DNA from: Site-B1 sp963722665
Lineage (GTDB): Bacteria; Bacteroidota; Bacteroidia; Flavobacteriales; Flavobacteriaceae
DNA: 64,000 nt
NCBI GenBank assembly: GCA_963722665.1
Contig: CAVRNW010000009.1
Coordinates: forward strand, 1 to 64,000
Reading direction: 5' to 3'
Every line of letters starts with the position of its first letter. The stretch's first letter is position 1. The position numbers were made by a program, and so were the translations under genes. The notes beneath the pieces were generated by a model. That model saw nothing but the letters and a program-made list of their open reading frames with translations, was not told where the DNA came from and made no database searches. This document shows, in pieces, positions 24,689 through 35,226 of this stretch.

Positions 24689-25906
24689 ATGAATGTTTCC
24701 TTTTATATAGCAAAACGATATCTTCTTTCAAAAAGCAGTAACAATGCCATAAATTTTATATCCATTATTGCCGCTATTGGAATTATTATTGGTTCTGCCT
24801 CTTTGTTCATTGTGCTATCCGGCTTTGCCGGATTAAGAGATTTTAGTCTTCAGTTTACCACTTTGGTGGATCCCGATCTAAAAGCAGTACCTGTTTCGGG
24901 AAAATCAATATTTATTTCCGATGATCAGCTGGCAAAGTTGAAAGAAACGAAAATCATTGAAAATTTTTCCGGAATAGTTGAAGAACGAATCATACTAAGT
25001 TATGATGATAAAAAAAGAATGGCAACCATAAAAGGTGTAGATGAAAACTATCAAAAAGTAAATAGAATAGACTCTTTAATTTATCAAGGCTCATGGTTAA
25101 CCAACTCATCACCAACAATGAGAATAGATCAAATTGTCGTTGGCTGGGGGATTTCCAATGATCTCTCATTTGGAGTCTTAGATTACGCAAAAACTATTAA
25201 AATTTTTGTGCCTAAACCAGGAAAGGGGCAAATCACTTCAATGAAAAATGCCTTTAATTCCATTGATGTAGTAAATGTTGGGATCTTTCAAATAAATGAA
25301 GACCTGGACAATAAATATGTTTTTACTAATATTGAAACCGCACAACAACTTTTAGGCTATAGTAAAAACCAATTGAGTTCATTGGAGTTCAAATTAAAGA
25401 AAGGAATTGATGAGGATTCTGCCAAGACAGAAATTGAAACCATATTGGGAAATAAAATATTAATTAAGAATAGGGCTCAATTGAATGATGCACTTTATAA
25501 AATGTTAAACACAGAGAACTTAGCTGTTTATTTGATATTTACCTTAGTTCTTGTTATTGCCTTATTCAATGTAATAGGTTCGATAATAATGATGATTCTC
25601 GATAAAAGAAAATCATTAACGACTCTTTTTAATATGGGTGCAACTATAAGGGATATAAGAAAGATATTTTTTGTTCAGGGTAGTTTAATGAGTGTATTTG
25701 GTGGGCTGATAGGTTTATTCCTGGGTTTTGTTATTGTTACATTACAAAAGTCATTCGCCTTAATAATGATAACGCCTTCATTACCTTATCCTGTTTCAAT
25801 TGAACTTTTAAATTTTGTGATTGTAATTGCTACAATTTCCATTTTAGGAATCATAGCTTCCAAAATAGCTTCTAGAAGAATATCGCAAAGTTTAATAGGG
25901 AGTTAA
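24689..25906 (+). CDS. LolC/LolE-like ABC transporter permease (FtsX family)
   Basis: The 405 aa product has an N-terminal helix (about residues 20-50, NAINFISIIAAIGIIIGSASLF), a large periplasmic MacB/LolC-like domain (about 50-270) and three C-terminal helices ending IASRRISQSLIGS. VRIAKRYL-type openings such as FYIAKRYLLSKSSNNAIN are typical of LolC/E. It probably moves lipoproteins across the inner membrane together with a LolD ATPase encoded elsewhere. Confidence 0.82.
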   Translation: MNVSFYIAKRYLLSKSSNNAINFISIIAAIGIIIGSASLFIVLSGFAGLRDFSLQFTTLVDPDLKAVPVSGKSIFISDDQLAKLKETKIIENFSGIVEERIILSYDDKKRMATIKGVDENYQKVNRIDSLIYQGSWLTNSSPTMRIDQIVVGWGISNDLSFGVLDYAKTIKIFVPKPGKGQITSMKNAFNSIDVVNVGIFQINEDLDNKYVFTNIETAQQLLGYSKNQLSSLEFKLKKGIDEDSAKTEIETILGNKILIKNRAQLNDALYKMLNTENLAVYLIFTLVLVIALFNVIGSIIMMILDKRKSLTTLFNMGATIRDIRKIFFVQGSLMSVFGGLIGLFLGFVIVTLQKSFALIMITPSLPYPVSIELLNFVIVIATISILGIIASKIASRRISQSLIGS

Positions 25907-26896
25907 ACAAATTGATGATCTTGAAACTTCTCTAAAACTTCATCAAATGCACTAAAAACATCTTTTGATTCATCACTGGTAACCATTTTCATCCTGTGCT
26001 CCTTAAAATGGGGAATCCCTCTAAAATAATTGGTGTAATGTCTTCTCGTTTCAAAAACACCTAATTTTTCACCTTTCCAGTCAATTGCCATTTGCAAATG
26101 CCTTCTGGCTGCATCAACCCTTTCGCTCAGAGAGATTGGAGGTAAATGTTCACCAGTTTCAAAAAAGTGCTTGACCTGTTTAAAAAACCATGGGTTGCCA
26201 ATAGTGGCTCTCCCTATCATAGCTCCGTCAAGACCAAACTTGTCGCGCATTTCCATTGCTTTTTCAGGTGTGTCTACATCTCCATTCCCAAACACAGGAA
26301 TATGCATACGAGAGTTGTTTTTAACTTCTGCTATTGGTGCCCAATTAGCTTCTCCTTTATACATTTGAGCTCGAGTGCGGCCGTGAATTGAAATTGCTTT
26401 ACAGCCTACATCCTGCAAGTCTTTCCGCAACCTCAACAATTTTTATGGAATCATGATCCCAGCCTAGCCGTGTTTTTACTGTTATAGGTAAATGAGTTCG
26501 TTTAACCATTTCTTTAGTTAACGACACCATTAGGTCGATATCCTTTAAAATACCTGCTCCTGCACCTTTGCTTACTACCTTTTTAACAGGGCAGCCAAAA
26601 TTAATATCAATAATATCAGGATTGGATTTTTCAACAATATCCACCGTTTGTAGCATGCTATCCAGATTAGCCCCAAATATCTGTATGCCAACCGGACGCT
26701 CTTTTTCGTAGATATCAAGCTTCATGGTGCTTTTCGCGGCATCACGTATTAAGCCCTCGCTGGAAATAAACTCGGTATATACAACATCTGCTCCTTGTTC
26801 TTTGCATAAGGCACGAAACGGAGGGTCGCTAACATCTTCCATGGGTGCTAACAGCAACGGAAAATCAGGTAACTCTATGTTGTCTATTTTAACCAA
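25903..26896 (-). CDS. dusB: tRNA-dihydrouridine synthase B, one frameshift as sequenced
   Basis: The upstream part reads LLLAPMEDVSDPPFRALCKEQGAD, IFGAN, DINFGCPVKKV and KTRLGWD, with the FMN and catalytic Cys motifs of Dus enzymes. The downstream part reads GCKAISIHGRTRAQMYKGEA, GNGDVDTPEKA, DGAMIGRATIGNPW. One extra T in CTTGCAGG near 26415-26419 joins them, so VAERLQDVGCKAI is restored. Repaired length is 330 aa. It reduces uridines in tRNA D-loops with NADPH and FMN. The gene converges on and overlaps the ABC permease gene by 4 bp. Confidence 0.9.
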
Positions 26897-26940
26897 GAAA
26901 TCAATTTTTTGTCAAAATTACAGTTTTTTACATAAATAAA

Positions 26941-26971
26941 GACCTTACAAGCTACAATAGCCCATAAGGTC
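26941..26971 (-). terminator. Probable terminator after the M28 peptidase gene
   Basis: GACCTTA (26941-26947) pairs with TAAGGTC (26965-26971), with a nested GCTA/TAGC stem in the loop. On the minus strand it is followed by TTTATTTAT. It lies 29 bp after the peptidase stop. Confidence 0.5.
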
Positions 26972-26999
26972 TAATTCCTCTTTTGAATAATTTCTTTAA

Positions 27000-28229
27000 T
27001 TAAAACGTCACTTGAGCTTCAACAACTTTTCCGTCTCTTTCAACTTTTACTGTTGTTGTGTTTCCTTTTTCAAATTTAGATAAAGCAGTCATATAGCCCA
27101 TCATATCTTTTACTTCAATATCCCCTAGCTGAATAACAACATCGCCTTTTTGTAAACCTGCTTTCTGAGCTGGTTTGTCTTCGCTAACACCATCTATTCG
27201 CATGCCTTTCCCGTCAAACATATAATCTGGCACAACACCAAGGGTTACTTTAAATCGAGGCGCACTATCACTTTCGTTTTTAGTTTTTCTAAATGCTAAT
27301 TCTCCATTATCATCAAGGTCTGTAATAATATCATAAATGTAGCTAGAAATAGTTTCCATGCCCTCATAATTCAATTTGTCAAAATCATCACTTGGTTTGT
27401 GATAATCCTCATGCTGGCCGGTAAAAAAATGAAGCACAGGAATGTCGTTTAAATAAAAGGAAGTGTGGTCACTTGGTCCAACTCCTGATTCTTTTTCAAT
27501 TAATTTAAATTTATTATTGCTTACTGTTATTACATGCTTAAAGATTGGCGATGTTCCAGTACCATAAACCGCTAAAGTACTATCTGTTTTTAAACGTCCA
27601 ACCATATCCATATTAAGCATATAGTTAATAGAGTCAGTTGAAATTGTAGAATTCTTCACAAAGTAGTTAGAGCCTAATAGTCCCATTTCTTCACCGGAAA
27701 AAGACATAAATAAATAGTTATTCCCTTTATTGGATTCTTTTAGTTTGCTTGCTAAATTGAGCATTATCGCAACACCACTTGCATTGTCATCTGCTCCATT
27801 ATGTATGGCTTTCTCTTCCCCTCTATATAAAGAACCGCCATATTCATTATAACCCAAATGGTCATAGTGTGCTCCAATAACAATTGTTTGGGCTGCATTA
27901 TTATTAATATATGCCAAAACATTTCTTCCTGTAATTGTACTATCAGAAGTAGACTCTGAGAATTTTGCTTCAGAATGTGGATCTTTTTTAGGCGTAAAGG
28001 TGAAATTTTGAAAATATCCGTCTGTCCCTTTTGGTTCTAAACCAATATCTTTAAATCTTTTAGCTATATAATCTGCTGCTGCTTTTTCACCTTCAGAACC
28101 TGTAACACGGCCTTCCAATTTATCATCGGCTAAAAACGCGACATCTTCACGTATCTTGTTTTCTGGTTTGTATTCCTGTTTGCAGGATACTAAAACTGTA
28201 AAAAACATTAGAATTATTAAGTGTTTCAT
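27000..28229 (-). CDS. M28-family zinc aminopeptidase lipoprotein with PDZ domain
   Basis: The 409 aa product has a lipoprotein signal (FTVLVSCKQEY, Cys about residue 16). The M28 catalytic domain carries its metal ligands in order: GAHYDHLGY, HNGADDNASGVA, SFSGEEMGLLGS, NMDMVG and GPSDHTSFY. A C-terminal PDZ domain covers about residues 320-409 (GMRIDGVSEDKPAQKAGLQKGDVVIQLGD). It should cleave N-terminal residues from peptides in the periplasm or at the cell surface. The PDZ domain probably positions substrates. Confidence 0.92.
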   Translation of the reverse strand: MKHLIILMFFTVLVSCKQEYKPENKIREDVAFLADDKLEGRVTGSEGEKAAADYIAKRFKDIGLEPKGTDGYFQNFTFTPKKDPHSEAKFSESTSDSTITGRNVLAYINNNAAQTIVIGAHYDHLGYNEYGGSLYRGEEKAIHNGADDNASGVAIMLNLASKLKESNKGNNYLFMSFSGEEMGLLGSNYFVKNSTISTDSINYMLNMDMVGRLKTDSTLAVYGTGTSPIFKHVITVSNNKFKLIEKESGVGPSDHTSFYLNDIPVLHFFTGQHEDYHKPSDDFDKLNYEGMETISSYIYDIITDLDDNGELAFRKTKNESDSAPRFKVTLGVVPDYMFDGKGMRIDGVSEDKPAQKAGLQKGDVVIQLGDIEVKDMMGYMTALSKFEKGNTTTVKVERDGKVVEAQVTF

Positions 28230-28311
28230 TTTATTAAATATTATTTTTGCGCAAAATTAGGCAATAATTGCCATTTATTAGAACCATATTCTCATAAATT
28301 AATTCTTTATT

Positions 28312-29422
28312 ATGACTATTAGATTGTTTTATTCATTATTAGTGATAACACTACTTTTATCTTGTAAAAATGACAAATCAGAAAAAACTCAAGTTATCAG
28401 CAGAAACAGAAGTAACTGAAAGCGATAATCCTTTGATATATCCGGAAGAAAAGCATTTTAAGTCGATGCGTCAAGTGACTTTTGGTGGTGATAACGCTGA
28501 AGCCTATTGGAGTTTTGATGACAAGCAGATAATTTTTCAATCAAACAATAAAAACTGGGGTGTGGAATGTGATCAAATGTTCTTAATGAATGCTGATGAA
28601 AAGTTTGATAGTATTATTCCGCCGATGATCAGTACCGGTAAAGGAAGAACAACTTGTGCTTATTTTTTGCCGGATAATCAACATATTGTTTACGCTTCAA
28701 CGCATTTAGGCGGAGATGAATGTCCGGAAGCCCCATTGCGAAAAGAGGGTAAATATGTTTGGCCTATTTATGATACCTATGACATATTTGTTGCCGATCT
28801 TAAAGGGAATATTGTCAATCAACTTACCAAAGAAAAAGGCTATGATGCCGAGGCTACAGTATCTCCTAAAGGTGATAAAATTGTGTTTACTTCGACCAGA
28901 AACGGGGATATTGATCTTTACACAATGAATTTGGATGGTAGTGGTGTAAAGCAAATTACATTTGAACTGGGTTATGATGGAGGTGCTTTCTTTTCTCCTG
29001 ACGGGACCAAGCTTATTTTTCGTTCCTCAAGACCAAAGACAGAGGAAGAAATAAAAGAGTATAAGGATCTTTTGGCAGAAGGATTGGTCCAGCCAACAGA
29101 AATGGAACTGTATATCTGTAATGCCGATGGTAGTGACCTAAAAAAACTTACAAACTTGGGCAACGCCAACTGGAGTCCGTTCTTTCATCCTTCCGGGAAG
29201 AAAATCTTGTTTTCTTCAAATTTTGAGGCCGAAAGAGGTTTCCCTTTTAACTTATACATGATCGATCTTGATGGTAAAAATCTTGAACGCATAACTCACG
29301 GAGAAACTTTTGATGCGTTTCCGGTATTCTCTAATGATGGGAAAAAATTGATCTTTTCCTCTAACAGAAATAACGGTGGTGGACGAGATACAAATTTGTT
29401 TATTGCAGAATGGGTAGATTAA
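28312..29422 (+). CDS. TolB-like WD40/PD40 lipoprotein, one frameshift as sequenced
   Basis: An ATG at 28312 opens a lipoprotein signal (MTIRLFYSLLVITLLLSCKND) that runs out of frame after about 35 codons. The beta-propeller part reads in another frame. Removing one T in AAGTTATCAG near 28394 joins them into 369 aa. A naive start at 28370 loses the signal. PD40-type repeats are clear (VSPKGDKIVFTSTRNGDIDLYTMNLDG, FSPDGTKLIFRSSRP, FHPSGKKILFSSNFE, FSNDGKKLIFSSNRNN). It is likely a periplasmic or surface protein whose partner is unknown. Its stop codon overlaps that of the converging receptor gene by 4 bp. Confidence 0.85.
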
Positions 29423-31816
29423 CGATCGTTCTTTAAGCGATCTCTTTCTTCTAGTTCCTTTATGCTTTCATTGGTTTGCAACTTGGTATTACCAAATTTG
29501 TATCGTAAACCGAGTCGTACCCATTGGTTGTCAAATTTTGCATAATTCTTGTTATTTTGAGAATTATAATTATTTGACACGGTAAAATCACTTGTTAGGA
29601 AGATATCACTTGCTTTCAATGATAAGATCCATTTGCCGTTGTTGAAGGATTTTTTTAGTCCAACATCAACTTGTGCTCTCGCTGATGCTTCAGTTGCCCC
29701 GTCTATGATTGGTGAAATATAAAGAATTGAAAGATCGGCAGTCAAACTTTTATCATTTAAAAAAGTAAAATAATTGATCCAATTGGCATAAAAAGACCAC
29801 TGCTCATTGGTTTCCAGACTATTGTTGTTTTCTATATCAAAGAATTGGGCTTCATCCTTAAAAACGGAAGTTACCGCATAGGTTGTCCAATTAGTTGAAA
29901 TGGGTGTATAGGTTGAAAAATCAAAGCCAAAATCTATGTTTTGTTTTAAATTACTGGCTATATATTTTATTTGTTTTGACTCATTGTTCTGAAAGCTCAA
30001 TTCAGAAAATGGATTATCAGATTTTCTGTAATAGACTTCAAAAGTGAAAGCATTTTTAAGATTATAGGTTAGTGTAAGTGTTTCTGTAATTGAAGGCAGT
30101 AAATTAGGATTCCCGGCTACAAAAGCATTATCATTTAAATAGAATTGAAAAGGATTCAAATCAGAATATGTGGGTCTTTCAATTCGTTTGTTATAAGACA
30201 GGCCTAAAGAATTATTTTCATTGAATTTTCTGGACAGATTTCCGTTAGGAAACCATTTTAAATAATCGAAATCATTAATTTCGTTATTCAAGCTTTCTAA
30301 ATCACCTGTGCCTTCAGTATATTCCGTCCGTAAACCTAAAGACAGATCCCATTTATTCCATTCTTTGTTTAAACTTATATAGCCGGCAATATTTTTTTCG
30401 TTGTAATTAAAAATCCCCGAGTTGTTAATATCTAATACTTCAACGATATAATTTGTTATAAATTGACTTATATCGCTCTTTGAATCAATATTAGAAGCTT
30501 TGAAACCTAATTCAAAATTACCATTATCTTTAATTGGCAATTTTAGATCTGTTTGGCCGGAATAGATCTTTATTTCTTGCTTAGAAGATGTATAGAAACT
30601 ATTACTTCTTAAAAAATCATTATTCTGATCTCTGTAATCAGTATTCACGTCTTGAAATCTGTCATAATCATAATTAGTGTGATGTATATTGAAAGAAAGT
30701 CTGCTACCTTTTTCTGATTCATAAACATAATCTGCATTTAAGGCTAGATTCAATTTATCATCTTCGGTATTGTTTAATGACGTGAAAGTGGAATCTATTG
30801 CTTGAGTAAAGGAATTGGTAGATCGCTTCCAATATGGTGTAATACTTCCATTTCCGGAAATTGAAAAGGTGTTTTTATCGTTTAAAAAATAATCGAAATT
30901 CAAACCGGCATTATGATTTTTTGATCTGGTATTTCCTATCTATTTCAGTGTCCCAATTACCAACAGTATTATCGTTTTCAATAAAATTAATTTCCTCCTC
31001 ATTTTTTCGGTTGACTTTAGAAATATTGTAATTGTAACTTGCAAAAAGACTTATTTTTCTTGATTTGAAAAAATGGCTCGTCCCTGCAGAAATTCTTGGA
31101 TAAATACCTTGTGTATAATTTGAATATAAACTTCCGTTATAGCCTGCAATAAGGTTTTTGCTCATTATAATACTTATGACTGCGTCTCCTTCTGCTTCAT
31201 ATTTTGATGGTGGGTTTGTAATTACTTCAACAGATTTCACAGCATCTGCCGATGAGCCTGAAAGCAATTGTTGAAGGTCTGTATCTGATAAGTGTACCCG
31301 CTTACCGTTAATCAAATAAAGGATATTTGAAGAATTTTTAACCAAAACCACATCATTCATCATTAATACTCCTGGTGTGCTTCTAAGTACATCCCAAATG
31401 TTTCCTTCTGTTAGCGAGGTGTTTTCTATGTTAAAAATTAGCCTGTCAGTCTCTTTGATTAAAGTTGGTCTTTTAGCAATTATACTAACCTCACCCAAAA
31501 CTTCTTTTTCTTCATTCAATGTAATATTAAAATTCTTGTTTTCCGATAAAGAAAATGATATGTTTTCAGTTTTGTATCCTAAAAAACTTACCTTTAATTT
31601 ATAATCATTAGGCATTAAATTTTCTATTGTGTAAAGCCCTTTCTCATCAGTTATAGCACCTGATTCAACAGATGAATCAACCAGATTTAATACAACAACA
31701 TTGGCATAAGATATTGGATTGGAATTATTGTCACTAACAATGCCAGAAATTGTATATTCCTGAGCTAACATGACAAGTGGAAACAATATAAAAAGATATA
31801 GTAACTGAACTTTCAA
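29419..31816 (-). CDS. Outer-membrane beta-barrel receptor with carboxypeptidase-like N-domain (OMP_b-brl_3), one frameshift as sequenced
   Basis: After a Sec signal (YLFILFPLVMLAQ), a CarboxypepD_reg-like domain spans about residues 20-105 (YTISGIVSDNNSNPISYANVVV). A TonB plug-like region follows (NIWDVLRSTPGVLM, LINGKRVHLSDTDL, VKSVEVITNPPSKYEAEG), then a large beta-barrel rich in aromatic strands (YNKRIERPTYSDLNPFQFY, GNPNLLPSITE). It lacks a TonB-box hallmark. The break near 30917-30922 is one extra base in a run of six A (minus strand). Repaired length is 798 aa. Such proteins are outer-membrane channels or receptors of unknown ligand. Confidence 0.85.
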
Positions 31817-31921
31817 GTTTGTTTCGTTTAAGGGATTAATTAATTTGGTTAATAACTAAATGTATTATATATCATCCAATACGCAAATATATTTATAAAA
31901 TATTCGATAAAAGGTAAATGC

Positions 31922-31942
31922 AATTACGGTAAAACCGTAATT
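31922..31942. promoter_or_regulatory. Inverted repeat between the receptor gene and lepA (possible operator)
   Basis: AATTACGGT (31922-31930) and ACCGTAATT (31934-31942) form a perfect 9-bp inverted repeat with a 3-base gap. The flanking genes are divergent, so a terminator is unlikely. It lies 53 bp before the putative lepA -7 element and 106 bp before the receptor start. The binding protein is unknown. Confidence 0.4.
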
Positions 31943-31994
31943 TTAAAGGGTTTAGAGTGATTTAATTAAAAATGAATTGGTCTTAAAAAACAAC

Positions 31995-32002
31995 TATATT
32001 TG
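31995..32002 (+). promoter_or_regulatory. Putative -7 promoter element of lepA
   Basis: TATATTTG fully matches the Bacteroidetes TAnnTTTG consensus and lies 27 bp before the lepA start. A TTG at 31977-31979 is a poorly spaced -33 candidate. Its presence argues against the alternative upstream lepA start at 32000. Confidence 0.5.
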
Positions 32003-32029
32003 CAGACTAAGGCATTTGCTGTTTTATTT

Positions 32030-33830
32030 ATGAAACATATCAGAAATTTTTGCATTATTGCACACATTGATCACGGAAAGAGTACGCTGGCAGATCGATT
32101 ATTGGATTTTACAGGTTCTGTAACCGAACGTGAGAAACAAGATCAATTGTTGGACAGTATGGATTTAGAGCGAGAAAGAGGTATTACCATAAAATCGCAT
32201 GCCATACAAATGGATTACAATTATAAAGGGGAGCAATATATATTGAACCTTATTGATACTCCTGGTCATGTTGATTTTAGTTATGAAGTGTCTCGCTCCA
32301 TTGCCGCTTGTGAAGGTGCTTTATTAGTAGTGGATGCGGCTCAAAGTATTCAAGCTCAGACTATCTCTAATTTATATCTGGCCTTAGAGAACGATCTGGA
32401 GATCATTCCTGTTCTGAACAAGATTGACTTACCTAGTGCTAACATCTGAAGAAGTTACAGATGATATTGTTGACCTATTAGGTTGCGAACCATGCTGATA
32501 TTATTCCTGCCAGCGCTAAAACAGGACTTGGTATTGAAGAGATCCTTTCAGCAATCATTGAACGTATTCCTGCCCCTAAAGGCAATGAAAACGAACCTTT
32601 GCAGGCTTTAATTTTTGATTCGGTTTACAACCCGTTCAGAGGTGTCGAAACTTATTTTAGAGTTATTAATGGTTCTATAAGAAAGAATCAGCATATTAAA
32701 TTTATTGCAACCGGGAAGAAATATATTGCCGACGAAGTTGGAACATTACGATTAAAACAATTCCCGAGAAGTGTAATAAAGGCAGGGGATGTGGGATACT
32801 TGATAACGGGAATTAAAGAAGCTAAAGAGGTAAAGGTTGGTGATACAATTACAGATGCCATTAATCCAACTACAAATCCGATTAGTGGTTTTGAAGATGT
32901 CAAACCTATGGTTTTTGCAGGAATTTATCCTGTGGATACATGATGATTATGAAGAGCTAAGGAACTCTATGGAAAAATTACAGCTAAATGATGCATCATT
33001 GGTTTATATTCCAGAAAGTTCAGCGGCATTAGGATTTGGTTTTCGTTGTGGATTCCTGGGAATGCTACATATGGAAATTATTCAGGAACGTTTGGAGCGC
33101 GAGTTTGATATGACTGTAATTACTACGGTCCCTAACGTATCTTACCATGCGTATACCAGAAAAAATCCGGAAACACCAATAATAGTTAACAATCCTACAG
33201 ACTTACCAGATCCTTCTGGCTTGGATCGGGTTGAAGAACCTTATATCAAAGCAACTATAATAACCAAAGCGGATTATGTTGGAAACGTAATGTCTCTGTG
33301 TATTGATAAACGAGGTCAAATAAAAAATCAAACCTATTTAACTCCGGAAAGAGTAGAATTGAGTTTTGATATGCCTTTAGCTGAAATTGTTTTTGATTTT
33401 TATGATCGTTTAAAAACAGTTTCAAAAGGGTATGCCTCTTTTGACTATCACCCTATTGGAATGCGTACTTCAAAATTAGTTCGGGTCGATATCCTTATTG
33501 AACAGTCAAACCGTAGATGCTCTTTCAGCACTTATTCATGCCGATAATGCCTACAATATTGGCAAAAAAATGTGTGAGAAACTGAGTCAACTGATACCTC
33601 GTCAACAATTTGATATTCCTGTTCAGGCTGCAATTGGAGCAAAGATCATTTCAAGGGAAACTATTAAAGCTTTGAGAAAAGATGTAACAGCAAAATGTTA
33701 CGGTGGTGATATTACCCGAAAACGAAAACTCCTTGAAAAGCAGAAGAAAGGTAAAAAACGTATGCGCCTGGTAGGAAATGTTGAAATTCCTCAACAGGCT
33801 TTTATGGCTGTTTTGAAACTGAACGACTAA
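32030..33830 (+). CDS. lepA: Elongation factor 4 (LepA), four frameshifts as sequenced
   Basis: The start MKHIRNFCIIAHIDHGKSTLADRLLDFTG is the conserved LepA N-terminus with the P-loop. DLERERGITIKSHAIQ, DTPGHVDFSYEVSRS and NKIDLPSA follow. The frame breaks near 32443, 32491, 32940 and 33503. Joining segments gives DIIPASAKTGLGIEEIL, PLQALIFDSVYNPFRGVETYFRV, DDYEELRNSMEKLQLNDASL, the SSAALGFGFRCGFLGMLHMEI core and the C-terminal IPRQQFDIPVQAAIGAKII.RETIKALRKDVTAKCYGGD. Removing one base at each site gives 598 aa, the usual length. LepA is a ribosome-associated GTPase. Four independent insertions in so conserved a gene point to sequence error. Confidence 0.92.
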
Positions 33831-33956
33831 ATATTTAATCAATCAAAAGATAATAAATAGGCCAAATTTATTATTATTCCAAATTATCTTGAATTTCCCG
33901 TAAAAATAGAGTTTTTACATTTTTTTTAGATAAACATTTTGTAGATTTATAGAGTA

Positions 33957-33982
33957 TTTAAAGCCTGTTTTCAGGCTTTAAA
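33957..33982 (+). terminator. Perfect 11-bp inverted repeat after lepA (probable terminator)
   Basis: TTTAAAGCCTG (33957-33967) and CAGGCTTTAAA (33972-33982) pair perfectly around a TTTT loop. It lies between lepA and the glycogen genes. It is followed by TTTC rather than a long T run and sits 35 bp before the next start codon, so a leader hairpin of the glgM transcript is an alternative. Confidence 0.5.
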
Positions 33983-34017
33983 TTTCTAAAAACATAAACT
34001 AACCACATTAGATTATA

Positions 34018-35224
34018 ATGAAGGCACTTTTTTATACCAGAGAATTTCCACCTTATGTATATGGTGGAGCTGGAGTTCATGTAGAATATCTAGCAGCCGA
34101 ATTAGCAAAGCTTATCGAAATAGATGTTAGAAGTTTTGGTGACCAAGACGAAAAAAACGGAAATCTAACCGTTAAAGGGTTTCCATATGACAATCCTGTT
34201 TTCGATAATTCAAACGACAAACTAAAAGCCGTACTAAAAACACTAAGCACGTGTATTCACATGAATGCTGATGAAATTGATGCAGATGTTATTCACTGTC
34301 ATACTTGGTATGCTCATTTCGCAGGTATTGTTGCGAAATTATGTTACGGAATTCCGTTGGTTATCACCACACATTCTTTAGAGCCATTACGCCCTTGGAA
34401 ACGAGAACAACTTGGTAGAGGTTACGACGCGTCGTCTTGGATTGAAAAAACTGCTTTGGAAATGGCAGATGCACTTATCGCTGTTTCAGAAGAAACGAAA
34501 GATGATGTTTTAAAACATTTTGATGTTGATGAAAATAAAGTAAAAGTCATTTACAACGGAATTAAACTTGATGAATATGTCGTTACTAAAGAAACATCAA
34601 CTTTAGACAAATTTAACATCGATAAATCAAAACCGTATGTTTTATTCGTTGGAAGAATTACACGACAAAAAGGAATCATCCATTTAGTTAATGCTATAAA
34701 ATATATCGACCCAGACACGCAAATCATTTTATGTGCTGGTGCTCCTGATACTCCAGAGATAGCCAAAGAAATGAAAGACAGCGTTAACGAAGTTAAAAAA
34801 ACTCGAAAAAACGTGATTTGGATTGATGAAATGTTACCTAAAAAGGAAATCATCCAATTGTATTCTCATGCAGATGTGTTCTGTTGCCCATCTATTTATG
34901 AACCTTTTGGCATCATAAATATTGAAGCTATGGCTTGTAAAACAGCTGTGGTCGCAAGTGCTGTTGGAGGAATAAAGGAAGTTGTGGTTGATGGTGAAAC
35001 AGGAATTTTAGTTCCTGTTGAACAACAAAATGAAGCACCTTTTGAACCAATAAATCCAGACAAATTCTCTAAAGACCTTGCCGATGGAGTCAACAAAGTG
35101 ATTAACAACAAAGCGTTGAGGGAATCTATGGCGGAAAAAGGCAGAAAACGAGTCGAAGAATCATTTCGACTGGATAGCAATCGCAAAACAAGTAGAAGAA
35201 TTGTATAAATCTTTAATCAAATAG
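34018..35224 (+). CDS. glgM: Glycogen synthase of the GlgM/Corynebacterium type (GT4), frameshift near the end as sequenced
   Basis: The product reads MKALFYTREFPPYVYGGAGVHVEYL, VIHCHTWYAHFAGIVAKL, THSLEPLRPWKREQLGRGY, LFVGRITRQKGI and CPSIYEPFGIINIEAMACKTAVV. This is the layout of the actinobacterial-type glycogen synthase (often named glgA), shown in mycobacteria to make maltose-1-phosphate from ADP-glucose (GlgM). The frame slips near 35164-35168. Removing one T (TTTCGAC to TTCGAC) restores FDWIAIAKQVEELYKSLIK and a stop at 35222, 2 bp before glgC, for 401 aa. A GlgE gene downstream supports the GlgM role. Confidence 0.85.
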
Positions 35225-35226
35225 TT

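Noticed and set aside
28370..29422. Start of the TolB-like protein at 28370
   Set aside because: That start removes a clear lipoprotein signal peptide encoded in another frame from 28312. One extra base explains the break.
32030..33830. Programmed +1 frameshifting in lepA and the other broken genes
   Set aside because: Four shifts in one housekeeping gene, at unrelated contexts with runs of only two bases and no shared slippery motif or stimulatory hairpin, fit sequencing error far better than recoding.
273..35168. Four-base palindromes (GTAC, TGCA, TCGA, CATG) around several insertion sites
   Set aside because: About half the sites overlap one. Once each insertion is placed as a homopolymer expansion the association mostly disappears, so it was treated as chance.
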